The notes under the pieces are model-generated. The model was not told the DNA's origin. It did not search any database and worked only from the letters and a program-made list of their open reading frames with translations. This document shows, piece after piece, positions 20,803 to 32,000 of a stretch of 64,000 bases of DNA (position 1 is the first letter of the stretch; the number at the start of each line of letters is the position of its first letter). The stretch comes from Melampsora larici-populina 98AG31 (lineage: Eukaryota > Basidiomycota > Pucciniomycetes > Pucciniales > Melampsoraceae). The stretch is taken from NCBI RefSeq assembly GCF_000204055.1, contig NW_006768765.1:3740339-3804338 (forward strand), read 5' to 3'. Both the position numbers and the translations under genes were made by a program.

Positions 20803-23067
20803 CACGTGCTCCTGTCGGACTATCCCCTTCCATCATGAGGTTAGACGAGAGGAATATCTGAAAACATAGAAACAGATTATATGAGTGAGAGACGGAAACA
20901 GAGACAAAAACATCTACATACATCTAGGACAGTATTTGAAGCCCTTACAGTGGCCCATTCGCTCTGGGTGATAGTCATCTCATCAAACAGATGACTATCA
21001 GCACTTCCCAGCATCTGTGTCACAGTCTGAAAGGCAGAAAGACACATTATGAACTTGATACAAGTTTCATGACAGATGAGATGAATTTAAACGTACCTCT
21101 TGCGTGTCGCAGACCTTTTGACGAGACTGGACAGCTGCGTTCCAACGTATTCCATACCCAGCTGTTATTGAACCTTGCCCGTCTCACCGTGCTTTGAAGA
21201 GTGCTCGTAGTGCCGCACTTGAACAAACAAGACGTGCAAATAGATCAACCTGGAAATGAGATGGTGGATCAGCCAGCAGCAATTACAATTGGTTAGATTA
21301 AAAAAACCTACTTTCTTGACTCCCTGTACAACTAAGTCAGGTTTCCATCTACTAGTCACCACAGGCGGTAATCGGGAGGTGCTGTCCTCTTCGCACTTGG
21401 AGTCGGTGTCACCATCACGATCCCCACCGATATCTTCTCCATCTTCAAGATAGTCGACTGGTTTGTTGTTGTTAGGGTCATCAGTAAAGTTGGCCAATTC
21501 ATCGAGTGCCAGAGATGGAGCCGGAATATCACGTCCAGGAGTCGTGGTTGGTTTGGTATGGCCAGGATCAATCTCGATGCTCCTCAAGCCTGCTTTGACT
21601 ACCAGCGCCAGCTTGTGTGCATAACACCGCACATGGTTGGCCTTCGCATCCCACTCAACAGGATTCTCACCTTCTCCAAAGATACGTGACATTTCAACCG
21701 CCATAGTATTGTTGTTAGCGCCTGAATCAGTTGTCTGCGCAAGCATGTGGATAAAATCCAAAAACATAAATCATTATGTTAGCCTCATGTATGTACTTAC
21801 TATGACATTAACAAGACAAAAACGATTGATAAATTCAACAAAAGAGAAAACTACTTATTTTCTTGTGTAGGCCATGACAAACAAGAAACCGACCCTGAGG
21901 ACAAGCAAGTAGAACCCCATAATGGTTCCATGTCACCAGCTTGAGGGTGAGATGTCAGATCTGATACTTCCAGTTATGATCAATGTACAACACACTGGCT
22001 CCAATGAATGCATGTCGTCGTCCTTTTGTTGTCCACCCGTCGTGCATAAGACAGAAAGCGCTATCATTATCCTGTGGTATGATGGCGTTAGAAACAAAGA
22101 TAAGAATGAGTCAGAAACCCCCCAAAAGAAATAAACTTACTATGATGGTACGGATCACATTCATTTGTAGTCCCAAGTACAAGCGCTGGGCTGCTGCGGC
22201 AGCCCAGGTCAAGGAGTAGACAGTGGCTAGTGGGTTGGAAAACCACAAGGCCGCACGAAGAATAGGGTCTTCAAACCGGGCCCACGGAAGAGCGTGGCGA
22301 AGAACCCAGATGACAAGCATTAGATTGAGGTTCTTCACACCAAAAGGTTGCTTCACAATAAATCGATCTAAATTGTTGCTCTGTTCCTTTTTAGCCTTCT
22401 GTTGCTCCGACCAAGTTTTATCGAGCTTCAATCCTTGCTTGATAGCCACATTTCGTTTCAAGCAGACTGGTCGAGTTTTGGCTCCATCGCGGTGGTCGTA
22501 AAGAGTCGGATAAGTATTTGGCGGTTTGGCAAACAATTTGGTACAAAACCGGCATCTGTAATATTGCAATATCCCACTGCCTCTCTGATCAATCACATTT
22601 CCAAAACAACCAATGTAAATCAACTAGTGAACAATTGATGTAGGAGGCAAGCACTTACTTCTTCTGGGCATTCGATTGGATCTTCATAATACTTGAGGAG
22701 CTCTCGTATGCGTTCAGTGCGCGCCTCAGGTTTATGTACAGGTTGTGTTTCTCCGGTAATCTCTATGTCGGAGTCCCGGTCAACATCCAGACCATCCGGA
22801 ACATAATCCTGTTTTGATTTCTAGTTTTGTATGGTATAGCAATAAAAGTAATAAGCAAAACATAAAAATAAAAAATGGAAGAGAATAAGTGTAACATACT
22901 GGCAGTGGCACTGCTCTGCGTTTCTTCTGCGTTCCGGTTTGGGTCGAACATCTTTGTTTGCGTTTCTGCGTACTGGGATTTGTAACGGTGATGGATCTAG
23001 ATTCACCGTCATTGTTTAAGATAGGCTGAGATGATGGTTCTGATTGGGTGGGGTGTGTGGATGCCAT
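20803..23067 (-). pseudogene. hAT B transposase, N-terminal half
   Basis: Minus strand. It starts MASTHPTQSEPSS at 23,067 with basic KRKQR and KKRRA stretches that could serve as nuclear localisation signals. It then has RIRELLKYYEDP, a BED-type finger YRCRFCTKLF...DHRDG (22,560-22,480), LRHALPWARFEDP, the catalytic CLMHDGWTTKG (near 22,050), the second Asp and CxxH region AQTTDSGANN...CYAHKLALV (21,750-21,580), an acidic segment and a partly readable linker to the insertion point of hAT C. There is an in-frame TGA (YQI then TGA) near 21,955. Introns are short. The C-terminal half is at 14,474-15,263. Confidence 0.8.
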
Positions 23068-23661
23068 GGTGCGAGTCAGGTTTGACTTGAGGGAGATCAA
23101 TAACAATGATTTGTGGATGTCATAGTACTAGAAGGGAAGCAACCAAAGCACAAACGTTGGAGCAAGGATATTATGTAGTAGAATAAATAAACCCCTGACC
23201 TTTTGGAACTCAGACTTGAGCCACCATCTGATTCAAATCTGAGAGTGATCTAAGAATGAGAATGAGAAATCGGATGACAACATGTGAGTCAGATCAGGCG
23301 ACAGGTGGCCAAGCCACTCGAGGGGCATCGTGAGTTGACTTGAAAGATTGTCCACAGTGTTTAGCTTTGAGGCTGAAGTCAACCAATGATTGTTGGTGCC
23401 AGTGGTGGGTGGAAGTTGAACGCAGGTCGATGCAGGATTCAGGAATCAATTCATTATAGGCATGAGATAGCGACATGAAGCTATCTCATATTGGTTCATG
23501 CCTGATATCGTGTGGGCAATACCCGATATGGAAGAACCCCACTTCCCATATCGGGTTGGGTGAACCCATATGTGAAAATCCGATTTTTGGTGTTGGGTTG
23601 GCGACACCAAACCAATCCGATACCAACATCTGTGTCGGATTGGTTCCGGCGTTGTGAGAGG

Positions 23662-24321
23662 CGACTAATGAGGCGTAGAGATTCTTGCACTGAGTTTTTA
23701 AATCATGATAGGCAAAATCTTTAGCAAATTTAGAGAATCCCCATAGTTTCACGGCTGTCTTCAGCTCTTCAAGCATTCCGTACTCTACAAATTTAGCAAG
23801 TGGATGATCATCTAGTGTAATGGTGTGGAAGTTGATCAAAATCTGGAGGCTCTGGGCACGAGTACTGTAAGTAATGAAGTCCTAGTATTGGGACATCTTG
23901 AGATGTTGTGCCTTTTCATATAATCAATCCTTTCAGTCACCCGGCAAGCAAGAAGCAAAGAATTGATTGAGAAAATCCTTCCAGGTACCTTTGATAAATT
24001 TCTCAAAGCCTCCCTCGTAGAAGGCATGAGAATTTGGTTCTTCTAAGAAGTTCCCGACCAATGTAATTCAATCTTTGTCCAGCATAACACCTTTGGTGCA
24101 AAAGAAAGTCTTCAGGGAAGAGTACCACAGAAGAAAAGGCTTGGTTTCATGATAAGGACCCTTATAGACAGGGTTGTCAGACGTGTGAAATTTTGTTAAA
24201 TTGACACTGCCATCTGGCTTAGGCTCCTCTGGTGCAGCAGTGTTCTCAGCGGATTCTTTAGAGATCCACGCCATATAGTCCTCAAATTGTTCCATACGGC
24301 AATTGGTAGCAATCTGTATTC
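23662..24321 (-). pseudogene. Gypsy gag, middle part
   Basis: Minus-strand frames 24,295-24,068 (MEQFEDYMAWISKESAEN...), 24,027-23,836 and 23,839-23,662 (DDHPLAKFVEYGMLEEL, ending LYASLVAS) give a retroviral-type gag sequence with the usual helical KFHTSDNPVYKGPY and FAKDFAYHDLK segments. Frame changes separate the three pieces. The sequence stops at the TGAGAGG duplication of hAT B and continues at 14,200. Confidence 0.6.
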
Positions 24322-24324
24322 AAT

Positions 24325-25351
24325 CACAGCCCCCAGCTACAAGGCTCTGGCAGGCCAGAGATTACCACAGCTTCATGAAAGATTCATGAAAGATTCAGAA
24401 AGATTTCAAAATGACTTCAACATAATATCATATGATGTCATAAATCTGTACACACCTGCTCCTGTTTTCACAGATCAAGAATTTATAGTCTATTAAACTT
24501 TATCATGTAAATTGACTGGGTTATTGAGGTTTGAAAAAAAATGTGGATAAAAAATATTTATTTTTGTACTATACATAAGACTGGAATCTTGGATATCCTA
24601 AATCTTTATCAATATACATATAAGGTAAATTTTATATTCCACTGTACAATACATGTTTCTACAATTTTTATTCTTTCAGCCTTTGTCCAAAAGGCATATT
24701 TCTATATGTAATTGTGAGTTCTACATGAGCAGTCCAATCTTTACCTGATTTGTTGATTCTAGGAAGGATATGAATAAATTGATGGCAGAAACTTTTGGAA
24801 TTGATTGTTTACATGAATATCAGTCTATTTGTGCCTAATTTGGGCCCTACAATTCATCACAATTTGCCTCAAGGTCAAAGAACTTCAGAAAATCCAACTT
24901 CTGTATATAATCCACAATTACATATAAAAATACTACCCATAGACAAAGGCTGTAGCAAACATGAATGTGGAGAAACATAGTGCGGAAAATATTATCAAAT
25001 TTAATGTATATGTATATTGACAAAGATTGAAGATATTCCAGATCCAAGTCTTAGGTATAATACAAAAATAGTATTTTTATCCGTTATTATTTTTTCAAAC
25101 CCCAGTAACTCAGTCAATTTACATGATAAAGTTTAATACACTATATATTCTTGATCTATGAATGTAGGAGCAGGTGTGTACAGATTTATGACATCATATG
25201 ACTACATTGGAATTTTGGTGGTCAGACAGGCAAATGGCCCCATATGATATTATGTTGAAGTCATTTTGAAATCTTTTTGAATCTTTCATGAATCTTTCAT
25301 GGAGTCAGTGGTAGGCTCTGGACTTCCAGAGCCTAGTAGATGGGGGCTGTG
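24325..25351. mobile_element. 1,027-base foldback element in Gypsy gag
   Basis: Inverted arms start CACAGCCCCCAGCTAC on the left and, as reverse complement, CACAGCCCCCATCTAC on the right. Matching can be followed inward for about 390 bases with small gaps (shared landmarks ATGAAAGATTCATGAAAGATTC and ACTTTATCATGTAAATTGAC). AAT flanks both sides (24,322-24,324 and 25,352-25,354). There is no coding frame. It separates the gag N-terminus from the rest. The superfamily is not clear from the ends; the 3-base duplication is the only guide. Confidence 0.82.
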
Positions 25352-25354
25352 AAT

Positions 25355-25737
25355 GATCGCCTTCATAAGGTCCAAGCTAGGGTTGCTCGGTCCAGTCAAT
25401 TGGTCTGTCATTGTTGGAAAGGGTTTACTAGATGTCGCGTTTTGTGTAGGAGATGGAGGCAAGGAAGATAAAGGGGATGATTTCTGTAATGCTGGCAGAG
25501 GCGGTAATGTGGTCGGTTCACTGCAAATAGGTCCCGGTGTAGCTGGCGGTACAAAGTCTGTACGATTTCAAGATGGTGTGGCTGTTGGTGGACCTTTTGC
25601 TGCGACTTGTCTGGTGGTAGTAGCGTTGGGTCTGGAAAGTCGTTGTTCACAGCGGTTTGCTTGGATGATGGCTTCAGGGTCTGGCAAAAGTACTGGCAGG
25701 CCTTTCTGAGTAGTTTGAGACAATTGTTGTGTATTCA
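25355..25737 (-). pseudogene. Gypsy gag, N-terminal part
   Basis: Minus strand. ATG at 25,737 begins MNTQQLSQTTQKGLPVLLP, a Pro/Ser/Thr-rich segment with one in-frame TGA after about 56 residues, then FVPPATPGPICSEP and ending LDLMKAII at the foldback element. The frame on the other side of the foldback is offset, so an additional indel is present at this junction. Confidence 0.55.
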
Positions 25738-26513
25738 TGCACGCCAATCAGTGTGGGGTAGTGGTGAGAGAATTGAGAAATTAGTGTCCACAATGTATAA
25801 TAAGTTTAATACAATCGTGGCGCATTTAAAATTGAAGTGTTGAAAAGATTTGAATGAATAAGGGGTGTTTTAGGTTTTGATTGAATTGATTGATTTTAGG
25901 TAAAGTTTTTGGTTGAGTCGATCAATTTTAATCTTGGTATGGGTTTGAGAAAAAAAAAGTGTAAGGTTCACGTTTGAACCTTCACTAGACACTTTGGACG
26001 GGACGCTGTGAGGCGCAGCAGAGGTTTCTAGAACCCAAGAGATCCGATCTTAAATTGCTAAACCAACGAGAACACAGCCTGGTTCTGAAGGATAGAGGGC
26101 ACGAGATCAGTCCCAATATCCCTAAGGAATATCAAGGCTAAAGATAGAGAGAGAAATATAAAGATGAAATAACTATACCTGGTTCCGAAGGACAGAGGGC
26201 ACAAGATCAGTCCCAATATCTCTGAAGAACCAGTACAAGAATGAGAAATGAAAACAACTATAAGAGGCTGAGCTTAAGTCTAAGTGTTAATTGTTAAGAG
26301 TAATAATGTGTGGTTGTGTAATGACCGCAGGTCTTACAGGGTGGATGGGAGGCAATAGATTCCTTCCAGGGTATTGGTACAGGTTAACCTAGTCATCACA
26401 GGTCCGGTTTTCACAGCGGCCATACAGGCCTGTATTGACTGTATCTGCAGGAAAACAATGAAAAAAATTGCACCATGACACAAATTTTGAGAACGGCTGT
26501 ACAGCTATTCAAG
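25738..26513 (-). repeat. Probable Gypsy leader/5' LTR region with a 51-base direct repeat
   Basis: No gene. Upstream of the Gypsy gag start, so it should hold the leader and 5' LTR, but the LTR edges cannot be fixed because the 3' LTR is missing. A 51-base direct repeat lies at 26,079-26,129 and 26,179-26,229 (CTGGTTCTGAAGGATAGAGG and CTGGTTCCGAAGGACAGAGG), exactly 100 bases apart. Confidence 0.45.
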
Positions 26514-26799
26514 AAATTAATGTCATGGTGGCAATAATCTCTTGATATTTCCCCCCCCCCAATACAGCTGAGATGCGCAGCACAGAACAGCTGGTACTGC
26601 ATCACAGATTTGCTCAAACCCAAAACATATCAGCCCCTGACCACTGATCCCACGCTCAATTGATTTGGTCAGAAAGACAAATTTCACACCCAACCTGCAG
26701 GTTGCACCCCAGGTAGCTCTTCTGCCACAGTTTGTCTCCACCCTTGTCATCTCCCCTCATTCTTTGATATCTCTGAACTCATTTGTGGACAATCTAGAC

Positions 26800-27555
26800 A
26801 TGCAATACCGACCTTGCAAATACAATGCTGGTATCAAGGTACTGGCAATCCAGTACCTCCGCAAGGGCAAAAGCATTGACCAAGTTTGGGGCCTGTTGAA
26901 ATCCCCAGTCACTTCCCACACCATATCGAGATGGAAAGCTTTGTATCTACAAACCAAATCAGTTGTTTGTAACCCTGAAGAATATCAAGCACTTGGACAA
27001 AATACTGCCTTGACCGACAAGGACTGTGACTTTATTTTGGAGCTATTGAACGCCAATCCAGCTTGTTACTTGGACAAGTACCGCTACACCGTATATTGAC
27101 GCACCAGAAAGTGGGTCTCATTACAAACCATCTTGAGTGACCTCAAGGATTGTCTGAACATGACACTCAAGAAGGCTCCAACGGTTCACCCAAATCAGAG
27201 TCCCTCTAAGTGTGCTAAGTTTTTACACTGTGGGAGCGCTAGCCCCCAACATGCTTGTTTTCTTAGGTTAGTTTTTTCATCTTGTTTGCATTTCCACTTC
27301 CTCAAGACTGATATTGATGACTCACATTGTGATACCTTGAAAATGTTCAGATGAGTGTTCCATCCAGGAGCCTTATCTAGGGAGGCAGTATGGCAGGGCT
27401 AGACTTGGGCAACATACCAGCCGGATCCCAAGCAGTTGGGGCAGTAAACAATACTCGCTCCTCCCAGAAGTTTTTTGAGGTGGGTGTTGGCAGTTGAATG
27501 CCAAGAGGGCAGCAACGTCCGCAAGTATTTTGAGAGCTACCTCAAACACCATTTG
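26800..27555 (+). pseudogene. Tc1/IS630-like (DDE) transposase, N-terminal and central remnants
   Basis: A helix-turn-helix region starts MQYRPCKYNAGIKVLA at 26,800 and continues with KGKSIDQVWGLL, TISRWKALYLQTKSVV and ALTDKDCDFILELLNANP, the pattern of the paired-like DNA-binding part of IS630/Tc1 enzymes. It is followed by VSLQTILSDL...MTLKKA. After stops and frameshifts, a YGRARLGQ-like and a YFESYLKHHL-like segment (27,380-27,555) resemble the core of the DDE domain. The catalytic residues cannot all be found, and the Copia element begins right after. Confidence 0.6.
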
Positions 27556-27560
27556 GTAAG

Positions 27561-28825
27561 TGTCATGTTTTTAAATCATTAATCTTTGTAAGATGATATG
27601 ACGTCATGATTTCTGAGTTCATATAAAGATCACTCTCAAACGCACATTTATACTTTTTCTCTTTATTGAACTCATAAATGTTTTTGTTGAACAATTCCCT
27701 TTCTTAGATTGTTCTCTCATTCTTTTGATCAGTGTTCAGCTTGTGTATTAAGCTGACGCCTAAAACAATCATAGGTGTAAGTTGTGTTGTGGTAAAAAGG
27801 TGTGTTCAAAGTCAAGTCCATAGCGCGTGTGCCTAGGAAGTGATGACAGGAAGTGGTTTCAGGATGGAATCGAGTAGTGGGGGTCTGTAGTTAAATGTCA
27901 GTGTGATAAATTTCCTTTGAGTCAGAAGAAGAAGAGTCGAGACGGATCAGGGTGTGAATGTTGTTCAATCATTTCTCTTTTGGGATCAGATGTAGTTGTG
28001 TTTCTGCTTACCATTCACTTGACCGCTTTTGCTCAGATTAGTTGTGAAAAGTTTTTTCTTTGTTTGTTTCAAATTTTTCTCTTGTGGCTCTTATATACTT
28101 GCTCTCTCTCAATCTCTGAGTTGTTTCTCACCGTTGGGAATGAGAAACTCAGAGTACGTAGCTTTCACTCACTCAGTTGTCTTTTCTCTCCTGGACTGAG
28201 CTCACTCTACGTCAATAGTCTTTTTCCCTTTTTCTCCTGCTTGTGTGCAGGTAAGAGCGTGATCCCTAATCCACTTACTATCTTTGTCGAGTTCATTTAG
28301 AGCTCATCTATCCACCTGTCCGTCCAGGTAAATTGGCCATTCTTTTTGTCTATTTTATCTTTCTTTCTTTCTATTAGTCTTCTACTATTGTGCTGGAATA
28401 TACATGATTGTTAGGAACGAGAAACTCAGATCTTTTTCCCTTTTTCTCCTGCTTGTGTGCAGGTAAGAGTGTGATCCCTAATCCGCTTACTATCTTCGTC
28501 GAGTTCATTTAGAGCTCATCTATCCACCTGCCTGTCCAGGTGTCGAGTCATACTACTCTAAATTGCGTAGATTATCAAATCTGCATCAAACTCTTACAAG
28601 TTGCTTTTGAGTTTAGCTGATAGGAAATCAAACTCATAAATGTTTTTGTCAAACAATTCCCTTTCTTAGAATTGTTCTCTCATTCTTTTGATCACTTTTC
28701 AGCTTGTGTATTAAGCTGACACCTAAAACAATCATAGGTAATTGTTCTCTCTTTCTTTTGATCAGTTTTCAGCTTGTGTATTAAGCTGACACCTAAAACA
28801 ATCATAGATTGTTTTATCGTTTGAT
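27561..28825 (+). repeat. Copia 5' LTR, expanded by insertion and internal duplications
   Basis: Bases about 27,574-27,775 match the 3' LTR (33,304-33,510), including GATATGACGTCATGATTTC and TTAAGCTGACRCCTAAAACA. A block of about 850 bases absent from the 3' LTR follows (27,776-28,625). It contains a TATA motif near 28,093 and a 111-base direct duplication (28,219-28,329 and 28,431-28,541, both with CTGCTTGTGTGCAGGTAAGA). LTR sequence then resumes (28,626 on) and its last 70 bases are tandemly repeated (28,671-28,740 and 28,741-28,808). It ends just before the primer-binding site. The 5' boundary is uncertain. Confidence 0.65.
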
Positions 28826-28841
28826 TGGTTATGGGCCCAGC
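28826..28841 (+). promoter_or_regulatory. Copia primer-binding site (initiator tRNA-Met, internal)
   Basis: TGGTTATGGGCCCAGC lies immediately after the LTR. Its core is the complement of GCTGGGCCCATAACC, the anticodon stem-loop of eukaryotic initiator tRNA-Met. Copia-type elements are known to prime from an internal half-tRNA fragment of this kind. Confidence 0.75.
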
Positions 28842-29015
28842 TCTTCAGCTGAATAGTTAAACCTACATCATCAAATCACAATACACATCACATCATCACA
28901 TATCACCACCAAAAAACTCATTTTTTTTTGGTATCACACCAAAAATCCTGACTGATTGAATTTTCAAACCATCACAACATCTTTTCACTCTGCAATCATC
29001 AAATTGTTCTTCATC

Positions 29016-32000
29016 ATGAGTTCTGATTCAAAACTTTGCATTGTCAAGCTCAATGATGATAACTATCCTGAGTGGAAAGGTGACATTATCGGAGCACTTA
29101 TGTCGTACACCTTGGATGAATTCATTGATCCTCCGGCTACTACAGTACCTCAACCACCCTTACCAATGCTTCTTGATCAAAAGGTTCTGTACAAAGCATA
29201 TGTCATTCGGCAACAAAAGGCTGCGGGTGTCACCTATAGTCACATGACTCAACAGTATTGAATCTTGGTTGAATCTGAAGGTTTCACTCAATTGCCTTTG
29301 GAAATTTGGACTCTCATGGAGGAGAAGTTTGAATCAACCACTTCAGCTAGTCAAGGACGAGCATACAATGCTTTCTTTCAAATTGTTCATGAATCACTTG
29401 ATCAATATATCAAAGCAAATCGCCTTGCGTTGGCTGTCATGTGTTCTGTTGGTGTTAACTTTTCTGATGAAATTCAAGAATGTATTGGAGAACACATCGT
29501 CGCAAAGCTTCCCAATTCTATGGAGACTACTCTGGCCATACTCAACACCAAACGTCCTTTAAAAACCAAGGCTGTGTTAACGATTCTTGATTCTTATCTG
29601 GTTGAGTATAACAAACGTCATTGCAATGACAACTCCTCCATCACATTATCAACCACTGCTGCTGTCAATCATCCTACTCTTCCTGCTGGGCAATGTTTTC
29701 CATATCCTACCTGCACCAATGGACGTCACAATCCAGTGGTTCAAGGACATCTTCCAGAGAAGTGTTGGGTAGCGTTTCCTAACTTACAACCGGCAAATCT
29801 TTCTCAAAATCGTGCGACTACGGCTGTCTTAAAAGTAAATTACTTGGACAACATGGTTGAAACCACTGCTTTATCTTGTTGACCATCAACTTCTGATGGA
29901 ATTGTCTTATTGGACAGTGCCTGTTCCAATCACATGGTTGCAAATATCAATTTATTTCAAAACTATGTTGCTTCTGTGTCTGATGTTTCACTTGCGGATG
30001 GGAGTATCATCCACATTGCCGGGAAAGGCAATATCGTGTGCAACTCTCTTGGCGACGACATCATCCTACCAGCTTATCATGGTCCTAATTTAGGTAATCC
30101 CTTGATCAGTATGGGGTGTTTACTGAATGATGGATATAACGTATTTCATGACCAGGGTATCATCATCTTAACTAAAGAAGGTTCAGGAGGATTTTGTGTT
30201 CAAATCAGAAACAGAGTTATTGAGTTAGACATCATCATAGGCACGTCATCTACTTCTATCACATGCAACAAGACAACTGTCACTGATTATAATGTGTTAC
30301 ACAGAGGATCAGGTCACACAAAGGTAAATCGCCTTCAAATTATGTATGCAGTCAAACCTCCGGAGAATTGGTTTTGTGACGATTGTGCTCTGTCAAAAGG
30401 CCATCGTTTATTGTATCCTAGTTCCCTTCCAACTCCCTCTTTTCCTCTTGAAGTTGTGCATAGCGATTTGAGTGGGAAGATCTCAACTGTGTCTGAAGGA
30501 GGAGGCCTGTATTAAGTTAAGCTCACAGACACATTTACAAATTACAAACATGTATACATTTTGAAATCAAAAGCAGAAACATTGTCATATTTTATCAAAT
30601 TCCACGCTGAGGTTGAGACTTTTCATAATCGGAAGATTGTGAGTTTAGTAAACAACCAAGGTGGATAATATATGTCAAGAGACTTTTGTGAGTTGTTGGA
30701 GAAGGATGGTACCATTTCTTATCTAAGTGCACCCTACACTCCTCAACAGAATCCGGTTTCTGAGCATGGGAACAGGACAACAACTGAAAAAGCGCAAGCA
30801 CTTCTCAAACATTCTGGTTTACCTCATTCTTTCTGGGCTGAAGCTGTAGCAACGGCTGTTTTCCTGGAGAACATCACTCCTATGGCAAAAATCAACAATT
30901 GAACGCCGTATGAGATGTGGCACCGTAGGGAATTTGATGTTTCATGACTCAAACCTTTTGGATGCAGAGCATACGTCTTGATTCCAAAGGCTTTTTGGAA
31001 GAAGTTTGATGACACCTCAGCCCAAGGTATCTTATTAGGCTATCAACTTGGGATGAAGAACTATTGTGTGAAGTTTGATAACGGTAAGACAGTGTACTCA
31101 CCTGATGTAGTGTTCAATGTCAACTCATTTCCTGGTATCAACAGAAACAATGATTCTGGAAATTCCTTCGGTGAGATGTTTGTTGGTCATGATGATCTTC
31201 CTTCTTCATCTAGCAATATCTTTCCGTCAACAACTCCACCTCACTCACCACCTCCGTTACCGCCAACTTCATCAGCAGAAGACGGTGAAACTGAAGGACA
31301 GCTTGTGTTACGTGAAGAACTACCACCACCGGCTCCTCTATTGCCCAACAGTCTATTGCCACGACCGTTGCCACCACTGCCATTTTCTCCTTTGAAACAC
31401 TCTTGGGATTGGCAACCGGCAGCATTACCAGCACCTCATGATATTTCCAGTGCTATCGATGTGGCTAACATTTTACCACCAGAAATCAAGCGACATCGAC
31501 TTCATTCTGCGCAAAGACAAGTAACTCGCTGTGAACTGAGAAAGTGTGCAAAAGCTATGATCAAATTATCAATGGAGGCCAGTAACATCAACAATCGGCT
31601 TGACTCCATCACACCTGAATTTCTCAGCAAGAACTGTGTCAATCTAAGAAACTCGAGAATCACTGTGCAAGTGGCTAAGGTAGACATGGATACAAAAACG
31701 TACTTACAAGCTTTGAAATCTGACAACAATTTTGATTGGAGGAATGCCATTGATGATGAACTGGCAAACATGGATAGACGTAAGGTATGGGATGTGGTAG
31801 ATTTACCAAAGGGGAAGAATGCAATAGGACCAACTTGGGTGTTTAAAATGGAAATGGGAGGTGATGGAGAACTTATTAAATTTAAAGCAAGATTATGTGC
31901 TCAAGGTTTTTTGCAGGAATAGGGAGAGGACTATAACAAAACTTTTGCTTCAACAGGACGACTAGCAACCTCAAGAACTTTGAATGCAATGGCAGCTGTG

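Larger units (their letters stand above)
14208..23654 (-). mobile_element. hAT transposon B, inserted in Gypsy gag and split by hAT C
   Basis: Terminal inverted repeats CAACGCCGGAACCAATCCGA (left) and its complement at the right end (23,635-23,654). TGAGAGG flanks both sides (14,201-14,207 and 23,655-23,661), followed by a shared C on the right and the terminal C on the left. Subterminal regions are rich in CCGATAT/ATATCGG motifs. Its minus-strand transposase is cut in two by hAT C at 15,271-20,795; without C the element is about 3.9 kb. The flanking sequence on both sides is Gypsy gag. Confidence 0.85.
6139..25737 (-). mobile_element. Gypsy-type LTR retrotransposon, broken by nested insertions
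   Basis: One minus-strand Gypsy element can be followed through the window in the order gag N-terminus (25737-25355), gag middle (24321-23662), gag zinc knuckle plus protease (14200-13339), then RT-RNase H-integrase (8239-6139). The pieces are separated by a 1 kb foldback element, hAT element B and hAT element A, and the integrase by a 145-base MITE. The flanking sequence continues the same domain order, and the two hATs and the MITE are bounded by target duplications, which supports a single original element. The integrase stops at about 6148, so the 3' end and 3' LTR are missing. Point mutations in the protease and RT active sites, plus stops, show that it is inactive. Confidence 0.8.

Noticed and set aside
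27776..28598. A bounded LTR insertion with TGTAAG...CTTACA ends in the Copia 5' LTR
   Set aside because: The ends form an inverted pair, but no matching 5-base duplication flanks them. Reported only as an extra block.
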